Below, in pieces: positions 57,508 to 64,000 of a stretch of 64,000 nt of DNA; the stretch's first letter is position 1, and the number at the start of each line of letters is the position of its first letter. The stretch is from the NCBI RefSeq assembly GCF_000332495.1, contig NZ_AOGW02000018.1:126501-190500 (forward strand). Direction: 5' to 3'. This stretch comes from Leptospira terpstrae serovar Hualin str. LT 11-33 = ATCC 700639 (GTDB taxonomy: Bacteria; Spirochaetota; Leptospiria; Leptospirales; Leptospiraceae). Under the pieces are notes generated by a model. It was not told where the DNA came from and made no database searches. It saw nothing but the letters and a program-made list of their open reading frames with translations. The translations under genes and the position numbers were made by a program.

Positions 57508-57788
57508 ACACCTAAAATGACTGTTAAATTAGCATTTGTCATATTTTCAGCAACGGTTTCACATTCTTCCATACTGCCTTGGAAACATACAGCTTTACCA
57601 TTGGTATGGGCTTCCATGGCAATTTTTTTGGCATCCTTTTTGGTTTTAAAACAAAGTTTCATCAAACAATCTTCTACATAAGAAAATTCATGAATTGAGT
57701 CATTGAATAAGATAACAAAATAGAAATATACAGAATCAAAATGGGTTTTTGTTTCTTCAAATGTAGAAGGTTGGTTCTGTTCTGTCAT
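57504..57788 (-). CDS. clpS: ClpS adaptor protein
   Basis: A 94-residue adaptor. FVILFNDSIHEFSYVEDCLMK contains the Asn-Asp pair that contacts the N-degron, and AMEAHTNGKAVCF the conserved His region. ClpS delivers N-end-rule substrates to ClpA or ClpC with ClpP. It overlaps both neighbours by 4 bp. Its usual partner clpA is not next to it, and the ClpB-type gene at 10.6 kb lacks a ClpP loop. Confidence 0.85.
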   Translation of the reverse strand: MTEQNQPSTFEETKTHFDSVYFYFVILFNDSIHEFSYVEDCLMKLCFKTKKDAKKIAMEAHTNGKAVCFQGSMEECETVAENMTNANLTVILGV

Positions 57789-59368
57789 GGAAACAATGAG
57801 TCGGAGTTCCCGCTCAGTTCACCAATATACTCCAAATAGGATTTCATTTTAAACTTCTTTTTTGTGGAATCGGAGGACATAAACCGCACATTTCCGAATA
57901 CATTTCGTTCAGGAAACCAAGGCCTATCAAAAAGTCCAAAACACCATAAAATTCCAGTGTAGGAATTGGGATTTCGTCCATCGTAAGCATATTTATGATT
58001 GAGATGTTCTAAAATTTGAAAAGCTTCTTCGTATGATTTTGTCCATTCGATTACTTTTTTGCCCCATAACATTCGCATATAGTTATGCAACCTACCCGTT
58101 TTCACAAGTTCTGTTTGGGCTGCATTCCATAGTTCATCATGAGTGTTTGCGGATTCAAATTGTTCTAGAGTGTAAAGATACTCTCTTGTATCTGATTTAT
58201 GTTTTTCGAAATTGGCTTTTACCCAATCTGGAAGATCCTCTAAATTGATACGATTTGGTTTGTTTTTCCAAAAGAAAAGATAACCGATATCTCGCCAGGT
58301 AATGAGTTCATCTAAGAAGTGATTGGCGGAAGAGGATTCAGAATAAAATTGTTCCCTGTCTCCGGGCTTTTGGTGGCTCATTCGTTCTGGATTCCATTTT
58401 CCTTGGGAAGTGACTTCCATTACCGAAAGAAAAATTTCTTCTATTCCAATATGCCCAAAGTGGAGGTAAGGGGAGAGTCCGCTTGTAGCTGTCATTTCTG
58501 GCCGATTCGGTTGCGAGCGATCCGTCATATAATTGTCTAATTTTTTTGTGACAAAGGTCTTTAGAATTTTTAAGGCTTCGTTACGACCACCTTTCACACC
58601 TTTGGCGGGAAGAACTAAGTTTTTAAAATCGATAGTCTGTAAAAATGTGTTTAAGTCTTTTGGGAGTCCAAATCCAGGAGGGGGATTTGTATGATGATTG
58701 AGCCCATCCAGATCTTTTTTTGTCCATTTTTGTTTTGTGAACTTTGGCATTCCTTTTGAAAATTCTTTATGAATCCAAATCCTAAGAATTCTTGCAGCAC
58801 TTGCACTTCTCTCGAAAAGAGAGAAAGGAAGGAGAGAATTGCTATCCACAGCAATGAGTCGACAATCGATTTTTTGAGATAATTTACTGATTTGTTCGGG
58901 GATAATGAAACAGGGAAAGTCATCTGTAACAATGGCAGCCGCATCCTTGGCAATTTTTTTTAAAATTCCTCGTGCAGGGTTTGTTTTAGATTCTAGAAAT
59001 GGCCAATAATTGATCCCGAGTTCGTCTGCCCTTGTTTGGTTGTCTTCCATCCCTTCTAAGATGAATTTATGAATCCGTTCCGAATTCCAAGGATAATCGG
59101 AACGTAAACCTTCATACACAATGAGTTCTTTGTTTAGTTCTTTGGCAAGCGAGACTGCGTAGGCAAAGGCATGATTGGAATCGAACCGGCGATAAGCCTG
59201 CATCCAATAGAGAATGTATTTTCCGGTAGATACTATTGGCTTTTCATTACAAAGGCGGATTCGTTCCTGGATCACCTCTATTAGAGGGGCAAATGCGAGT
59301 TTCGTTCGACGTTTTTTCTTTCCAAGTTCGATAGAAACAAAAGGAAGGGTGCTTAAAATATGTACCAT
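57785..59368 (-). CDS. Class II deoxyribodipyrimidine photolyase
   Basis: A 527-residue photolyase. The class II pattern is clear: YILYWMQAYRRFDSNHAF near the N-terminus and TGRLHNYMRMLWGKKVIEW near the FAD pocket, followed by NPNSYTGILWCFGLFDRPW. It repairs UV-induced cyclobutane pyrimidine dimers with blue light, binding FAD. It is the first gene of an overlapping operon with clpS and alkD. Its photoreactivation role suits a free-living leptospire. Confidence 0.92.
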   Translation of the reverse strand: MVHILSTLPFVSIELGKKKRRTKLAFAPLIEVIQERIRLCNEKPIVSTGKYILYWMQAYRRFDSNHAFAYAVSLAKELNKELIVYEGLRSDYPWNSERIHKFILEGMEDNQTRADELGINYWPFLESKTNPARGILKKIAKDAAAIVTDDFPCFIIPEQISKLSQKIDCRLIAVDSNSLLPFSLFERSASAARILRIWIHKEFSKGMPKFTKQKWTKKDLDGLNHHTNPPPGFGLPKDLNTFLQTIDFKNLVLPAKGVKGGRNEALKILKTFVTKKLDNYMTDRSQPNRPEMTATSGLSPYLHFGHIGIEEIFLSVMEVTSQGKWNPERMSHQKPGDREQFYSESSSANHFLDELITWRDIGYLFFWKNKPNRINLEDLPDWVKANFEKHKSDTREYLYTLEQFESANTHDELWNAAQTELVKTGRLHNYMRMLWGKKVIEWTKSYEEAFQILEHLNHKYAYDGRNPNSYTGILWCFGLFDRPWFPERNVFGNVRFMSSDSTKKKFKMKSYLEYIGELSGNSDSLFP

Positions 59369-59466
59369 ATGGAGTTATATGAAGCATAATGTTTTAGATT
59401 TACAAAGGCCTACAGCGAAGGGATTGCTTCATTTACCAAAAAATCTAAACAAAATGGAGGGTTTCT

Positions 59467-59494
59467 AGGCATTAATTCATTTTTTTCAATGCCT
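59467..59494. repeat. Dyad upstream of amtB
   Basis: AGGCATT and AATGCCT (59467-59473 with 59488-59494) form a perfect 7-bp inverted repeat with a 14-base, T-rich spacer. It lies 21 bp upstream of the sigma54 -24 element and might be an activator site. Confidence 0.4.
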
Positions 59495-59515
59495 TTCTCA
59501 CCCAGATTCAATTCG

Positions 59516-59529
59516 GGTACCAATCTTGC
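59516..59529 (+). promoter_or_regulatory. Sigma54-type -24/-12 promoter of amtB-glnK
   Basis: GGTACCAATCTTGC fits the sigma54 pattern GG-N10-GC exactly (GG 59516-59517, GC 59528-59529), with TTGCA matching the -12 box fully. A start of transcription near 59541 would give a 30-base leader to ATG 59571. RpoN control of amtB-glnK is common in bacteria. Confidence 0.65.
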
Positions 59530-59570
59530 ACTGTTACTAAGCAAATAACATGGAAAGGAAACATGGCAAT

Positions 59571-60959
59571 ATGAAACAGTATTTCAAATCAATCGCCTTC
59601 CTGCTCCTGGTTGTTCCGATGTTCCTTTTTGCAGATGATGCTGCAACCGTCGCGAACCCGGCGCAAGAAACCGCAAATGCAATCCAAACTTTAACCGTTG
59701 GTTTAGACACCTTATGGGTGCTAGTCGCTGGTATGTTGGTATTCTTTATGAATGCCGGATTTGCTCTCGTTGAATCGGGATTCGCTCAATCGAAGAACAC
59801 CGTGAACATCCTTGCTAAAAACTTTATTGTTTTTGCAGCAGCAACTTTCTCCTACTGGGCAATTGGTTGGGGTTTGATGTTTGGTGACGGATCTCCTTAT
59901 TTGGCAACCGAAGGTCTTTTTTTCTTAGGTGGAGCAGATAACTCTCCTGCAATCGGTGATGCATACCAAGGTGTGTATTCTTCAATGAATTGGACTGGTG
60001 TTCCTCTTCTTGCAAAATTTTTCTTCCAATTAGTTTTTGCAGCAACAGCAGCAACTATCGTGTCTGGAGCTGTGGCAGAACGAATTAAATTTCATTCCTT
60101 CCTTATCTTCTCCTTTATTCTTGTCGCATTTCTCTATCCTTTCACAGGTCACTGGGTTTGGGGTGGTGGATGGATTGCAGGTCTTGGTTTCCATGACTTT
60201 GCTGGATCTACCGTAGTACACTCCGTAGGTGGTTGGGCAGCTCTTGCAGGTGCTATCGTTCTTGGTGCTAGAAAGGGAAAATTTTTACCAGATGGTCGTA
60301 TCAAACCAATCCTTGGTCACAACATGACTTCTGCTGCACTTGGAACATTGATTCTTTGGCTCGGTTGGTTTGGTTTTAACCCTGGTTCTACTATGGGTGT
60401 AGGTGATGGAAGTGTAATGGCACATGTGATAGTGACAACAAACATTTCAGCCGCTCTTGGAGCCCTTGCTTCTACTGTAACCGCATGGATCATTTTGAAA
60501 AAACCTGATCTTGGTATGATTCTTAACGGAACTCTAGCTGGACTTGTAGGGATCACTGCTCCATGTGCGATTGTTAGCCCAACTTCTGCTGCCATCATTG
60601 GTGCTGTGTCTGGTGCTCTCGTTGTATTGTCTGTTCTTTTCTTTGACAAAATCAAAATTGATGACCCGGTAGGTGCAACTTCTGTTCACTTAGTATGTGG
60701 TATTTGGGGAACATTAGCAGTCGCAATCTTCGGTTACGAAGGTTCTCCTGCTGGAGTAGAAGTTCCTTCCATTTTAACCCAAATCTACGGTATCCTTGCT
60801 ATCGGTGGTTTTACATTCGCAATTTCTTTAGTATTGTGGTTCGTGTTGAAACTGGCTGGTGGAATCCGAGTGGGTGAAGAAGAAGAACTTAGTGGTTTGG
60901 ATCTTGGGGAACATGGAGCAGAAGCTTACCCTGATTTCAATATCCGAGCTCGTGGTTAA
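59571..60959 (+). CDS. amtB: Ammonium transporter
   Basis: A 462-residue Amt/MEP/Rh transporter: signal peptide ending in FLFADD, then eleven helices. Pore histidines lie in FHDFAGSTVVHSVGG and GATSVHLVCGIWGT. It moves ammonium into the cell by deprotonation and NH3 passage. I chose ATG 59571 because an ATG at 59550 lies only about 10 bases after the predicted sigma54 start and the ribosome site AAAGGA falls between them. It is followed 20 bp later by glnK. Confidence 0.9.
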   Translation: MKQYFKSIAFLLLVVPMFLFADDAATVANPAQETANAIQTLTVGLDTLWVLVAGMLVFFMNAGFALVESGFAQSKNTVNILAKNFIVFAAATFSYWAIGWGLMFGDGSPYLATEGLFFLGGADNSPAIGDAYQGVYSSMNWTGVPLLAKFFFQLVFAATAATIVSGAVAERIKFHSFLIFSFILVAFLYPFTGHWVWGGGWIAGLGFHDFAGSTVVHSVGGWAALAGAIVLGARKGKFLPDGRIKPILGHNMTSAALGTLILWLGWFGFNPGSTMGVGDGSVMAHVIVTTNISAALGALASTVTAWIILKKPDLGMILNGTLAGLVGITAPCAIVSPTSAAIIGAVSGALVVLSVLFFDKIKIDDPVGATSVHLVCGIWGTLAVAIFGYEGSPAGVEVPSILTQIYGILAIGGFTFAISLVLWFVLKLAGGIRVGEEEELSGLDLGEHGAEAYPDFNIRARG

Positions 60960-60979
60960 GGGAATAGGAGTATAACATT

Positions 60980-61324
60980 ATGAAAATGATCATTGCAATC
61001 ATCCAACCACATAAGTTGGAAGAAGTTAAAGCTGAGCTAACTAAAAACGAAATCTATCGTCTAACAGTTTCAGACGTTCAAGGTTACGGACAACAAAAAG
61101 GAAAAACAGAAGTATTTCGTGGTCACGAATACACTGTTAACTTACTTAGAAAAGTTCGTTTAGAAATCGCGGTAAATGATGAATTCGTTAAACCAACTGT
61201 TGATGCTATTTTGAAAGCAGCAAAAAGTGGAGACGGAAAAATCGGAGACGGAAAGATTTTTATCACTCCTCTTGAAGACGTGATTCGAATCAGAACCGGC
61301 GAGAAAGGAAAAAGCGCAATCTAA
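60980..61324 (+). CDS. glnK: PII signal protein GlnK/GlnB
   Basis: A 114-residue PII protein. The T-loop FRGHEYTVNLLRK contains Y51, the uridylylation site, and the ATP-binding segment GDGKIGDGKIF is intact. It senses 2-oxoglutarate and ATP/ADP and blocks AmtB when nitrogen is plentiful. Linkage to amtB supports the GlnK name over GlnB. GGAG lies about 10 bp before ATG. Confidence 0.92.
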   Translation: MKMIIAIIQPHKLEEVKAELTKNEIYRLTVSDVQGYGQQKGKTEVFRGHEYTVNLLRKVRLEIAVNDEFVKPTVDAILKAAKSGDGKIGDGKIFITPLEDVIRIRTGEKGKSAI

Positions 61325-61353
61325 CTTCCTTTAGGTAAAGGAAAAATCGGAAA

Positions 61354-61390
61354 ACGTGCGGGGAGTGGATTCACTACCCCACGTTTTTTT
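61354..61390 (+). terminator. Terminator after glnK
   Basis: ACGTGCGGGGAGTG pairs with CACTACCCCACGT with two unpaired bases, followed by seven T (61384-61390). The T-run overlaps the stop region of the convergent gene. Confidence 0.82.
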
Positions 61391-64000
61391 ATCTCAAACA
61401 AAGTCTTAACTGATTTTTGCCTTCTTTAAGAAACGACACCAAATCAGAAAATTTGATTCTAACACCACCTCTTCGGTAACGATTTTCTTTCCTAAAAAAA
61501 GGAATGGGATTTTGGTTTAAGTCTACTGATTCGACAGTTGCATTTTTGGATTCCACTGCGTATTGAATGGTTAGATTTCGATCCCATAGTTGCAGATTCC
61601 ATTTTAATCCATCCAATCCTTGGGTTAGAATCGGATCGAATTCGATTCCATCGGAAAAAACTTTGATTCCAAGTAAACATTCGTAAACCAGTTTGATATA
61701 AATTCCCGGTCCGCTAGAATACACTCTCCAACCCCCCTCAAGAGGAATATTTCCTAGTAATAATTCTTTATAGTTTTTACTTGCTTCGTATCGATCCATA
61801 AACACAGCATCTGAGCTCGAATAATAACAGTTAGATTGTCTTTTTTTGGCTTGAGGGATTTTGTTTTGTATCCTAATGGGATTTACTAAATTCAAATGAT
61901 AAAAGAATTCTTCTGACTTACCGAGATGGGCTAGTGCTTCACAGAAACGCAAATGTGCGTGTGTGTACATGAGTCCAATTTCTCTTCCAAAGTAACTTGC
62001 GGTTTCTGCTCGTTTGAATTCTTTGTTTTCCCCATCGGAATAGGGGACTGGTGCATCAAATAGGCGGACTCCATCGGGTCCCATAAGAGATTTCCTAATG
62101 ATCGAAAGGTGGGTTTCTACTTCCCTTTCATTTAAAACTTCTGATAAAATTCCATAAATCATAGGTAGGACACTGTAATGGATTCCCGTTTTAGTATCCG
62201 ATGGATGTAAGTAGAATTTTTGCGAACCATCGTCTGAAAAATATCGTAATCCAGTAAGAATACCATCTTCCATACAGTATTCTTTGATATTTTCTTCCAA
62301 TTGGATTTGTTCGGTTTCGAAGTTTTTTTTACTTATTGAATTTTCTGTTAGGTGGTAAATTTGACAAAGTGCTTTGTAAGTGATGGATTGTAATTCAGCA
62401 GTCCAAGTGCTCACAGCATGAGTTCGAAACTCATCGCGTACCGGTTGTAATGAATCATTCCAGTCTCCATTTCCATAGAGAGGAAGTTTGGTTGAGGGAT
62501 ACAAACGATCATTCATGAGGGCAATGGTTTGATCTATGGCCTGAAGGATAGTTCTAGATTTTTGGCGGTGGGGACCACTCGTGATTTCTTTTAGAAAATC
62601 CAAATCTTTGGTTCGTTCTAAATAAGAGGATAACGCAAGGATGGGCCAATAAATGATATCCCCATGGGAATCACTGGCTCTAATCATTTGGTCACGGGGG
62701 TAAAGCATAAACCACTGTGGCCAATCTCCATCTTCATTTTGTTCTTGGAATACATGATATAGTAAACTGCGGCAGGAATCAAATTCTCCCTTTGCGAGTA
62801 AAAATTCGAAGGCCCCTTGGCATACATCTCTTGTACCCCAGCCTCCTCCTGAATATTGTTCGAGTCCTCTCGGGTTTAAATAGTGGATGCGTGCATTTTG
62901 TTCAAACCAAGGAAGAATTTCCTGAATTTGTAGTAAGGAATGAAATTCTTTATTCGGAATTTTCTGATCAGTAGAAAACGAAGGTAAGGCAAGTGTTGAA
63001 CTTTTGGGAATCTCTGTTGTTTTGATAGAGGATTGAAAATTACCTTGGATAGTGAATTGTAATTGAGAGTCCACTTGCACTCTTACGGTAAGATAGGACT
63101 GGTTTCTTGAAAGTCCATCGGGAAACAACATTCGATCATCAGAGATTTCCCAAGTGTTTAGACTTTCGGATTCAATAGAAAATCCCTTTCCATCTAATCT
63201 TTGATAAATGGATGATTCGTGGTTCGGTTGGATGTGAATTTTCGAATCATTTTTATCAAAAATCGGAGGTTTTTTTAAGGCACCGTTATCACCATCAAGT
63301 GCGATATGAAAAGAAAGAATATAGTTTCTCGGCTTAGATTCATTCGTTGTAAGTTGAAAATTAATTTTATGATCAACTGTTGTTTCGACTTGAATTCGTA
63401 AAATTTCCTTTTCCCATTGGTAAATCCATTCCATCCGATAGGGTTCCATGATTAGAAGTGATGGGGAACCGAGGAGTGCAAATCTATTCTCTTCTTCTCT
63501 AAAAATACGAAACCCATAGGATTGAAATAATCCAATATAACTATGGTTTCGTGAAAGGTACTGATTGATACTGGTATGACCTTCTGTAAGTTGGGATAAA
63601 AAAATTCCCTTGTAATAACAGGTTGTGGTAAGGGAGGGTTCGTTTGGTCCCACCGGGTATCCTGTGCGTAGGATTTGTCCATGGGGACGTAAGCAAAGGG
63701 AATCTTTTTCTTTTAACACAACATGCTTGAATTTCTCTGTAAAAAAAGATAGGATTGAACCCGTTTCACTTCGTTCGACCTCTCTCCAAGGATTGGGGAA
63801 AAATGATTTTAGATTCAATTCGGTTGCTTCGTCACCTTCTTTTTGTTTGGCGAAAGTAAATAAACTCGGGATTGGTTTGGAAAAAACTGTCTCTGTAATT
63901 TCGGCTAGATTCCAGTCTATGATGGTTTTTTGAATGAAGCCTTCTTTGTCTGTAAAAGAATTAAGGGTATCTAGATTCGGGAATAGAGAACCATAAAAAG
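61389..64000 (-). CDS. GH94-like glycoside phosphorylase, 5' end beyond the window
   Basis: The minus frame is open from 61389 to the right edge, at least 870 codons, so the start lies beyond 64000. The stretch before TTG 63818 continues in frame (for example FPNLDTLNSFTDKEGF), so that TTG is not the start. The catalytic domain has YSGGGWGTRDVCQGAF and GNGDWNDSL, the latter holding the acid Asp of GH94 (cellobiose or cyclic glucan phosphorylase). GH94 enzymes reversibly phosphorolyse beta-glucosides. The long N-terminal beta domain suggests a link to the cyclic-glucan or GT36-like branch. It converges with glnK. Confidence 0.78.
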   Translation of the reverse strand, partial: FYGSLFPNLDTLNSFTDKEGFIQKTIIDWNLAEITETVFSKPIPSLFTFAKQKEGDEATELNLKSFFPNPWREVERSETGSILSFFTEKFKHVVLKEKDSLCLRPHGQILRTGYPVGPNEPSLTTTCYYKGIFLSQLTEGHTSINQYLSRNHSYIGLFQSYGFRIFREEENRFALLGSPSLLIMEPYRMEWIYQWEKEILRIQVETTVDHKINFQLTTNESKPRNYILSFHIALDGDNGALKKPPIFDKNDSKIHIQPNHESSIYQRLDGKGFSIESESLNTWEISDDRMLFPDGLSRNQSYLTVRVQVDSQLQFTIQGNFQSSIKTTEIPKSSTLALPSFSTDQKIPNKEFHSLLQIQEILPWFEQNARIHYLNPRGLEQYSGGGWGTRDVCQGAFEFLLAKGEFDSCRSLLYHVFQEQNEDGDWPQWFMLYPRDQMIRASDSHGDIIYWPILALSSYLERTKDLDFLKEITSGPHRQKSRTILQAIDQTIALMNDRLYPSTKLPLYGNGDWNDSLQPVRDEFRTHAVSTWTAELQSITYKALCQIYHLTENSISKKNFETEQIQLEENIKEYCMEDGILTGLRYFSDDGSQKFYLHPSDTKTGIHYSVLPMIYGILSEVLNEREVETHLSIIRKSLMGPDGVRLFDAPVPYSDGENKEFKRAETASYFGREIGLMYTHAHLRFCEALAHLGKSEEFFYHLNLVNPIRIQNKIPQAKKRQSNCYYSSSDAVFMDRYEASKNYKELLLGNIPLEGGWRVYSSGPGIYIKLVYECLLGIKVFSDGIEFDPILTQGLDGLKWNLQLWDRNLTIQYAVESKNATVESVDLNQNPIPFFRKENRYRRGGVRIKFSDLVSFLKEGKNQLRLCLR

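Noticed and set aside
63816..63818. TTG as the start of the GH94-like gene
   Set aside because: The frame continues open and protein-like to the window edge, so the gene is 5'-truncated by the window.

Overview
The window looks like chromosome of a saprophyte-type Leptospira (spirochaete). The base composition is AT-rich (my estimate is below 40% G+C). Lipoprotein signals end in loose Leu-rich lipoboxes, and signal transduction genes are very dense. Family-level matches (recA, class II photolyase, alginate-export-type porin, FecR lipoprotein, 7TM-DISM sensors) all fit. I see no rRNA, tRNA, CRISPR array, insertion sequence or prophage. The species is inference; no search was run.

Layout. 1-837 is the C-truncated end of a secernin/C69 peptidase, divergent from a P-type ATPase (892-3402) and a patatin-like hydrolase. 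4315-10501 is a signalling block: two hybrid histidine kinases and a convergent 7TM-SpoIIE phosphatase. 10605-12992 is a ClpB-type disaggregase behind a CIRCE-like operator. Then come an aldo/keto reductase, a lipoprotein, recA (with a clear terminator) and a Xer recombinase. 17732-19901 pairs a TetR regulator with an Lnt-like N-acyltransferase. 20048-22204 is a REC-PAS HWE-type kinase. 22298-25337 holds a PlsC-like acyltransferase, an ArsR/SRPBCC pair and a CLC-F-like antiporter. 25613-31081 holds a FecR lipoprotein, a chemoreceptor and a porin. 31387-37269 holds a CoA-ester lyase, truncated globin, lipoprotein, divergent carbamoyltransferase, PilZ protein, di-haem peroxidase and TetR regulator. 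37528-43051 holds pyrE, a membrane protein, and an ABC export operon.

The most unusual region is 43328-50019. Six tightly packed genes encode a hydrogenase-4/complex-I-like membrane complex. Its two antiporter-like subunits, NuoH-like subunit and HyfE-like subunit keep recognisable family motifs. The large subunit has lost all four [NiFe] cysteines, and the small subunit has lost most or all of its proximal-cluster cysteines. Only one [4Fe-4S] site, in a fused ferredoxin domain, remains recognisable. The first gene also carries a single in-frame TAA. A class III adenylate cyclase follows 5 bp downstream.

50025-59368 continues with cyclases, an HDOD protein, a SpoIID lipoprotein, an RNA methyltransferase and an overlapping photolyase-clpS-alkD operon. 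59571-61324 is amtB-glnK behind a sigma54-type promoter. The window ends inside a GH94-like glycoside phosphorylase gene whose 5' end lies beyond base 64000.

Regulation is unusually readable here. I see a CIRCE-like site before clpB, a 26-bp ArsR dyad covering a strong promoter, PerR-like boxes before the peroxidase, and a candidate TetR operator shared between 37.4 kb and 31.3 kb. There is also a -24/-12 promoter before amtB. Two regulators appear to be translated from leaderless transcripts.
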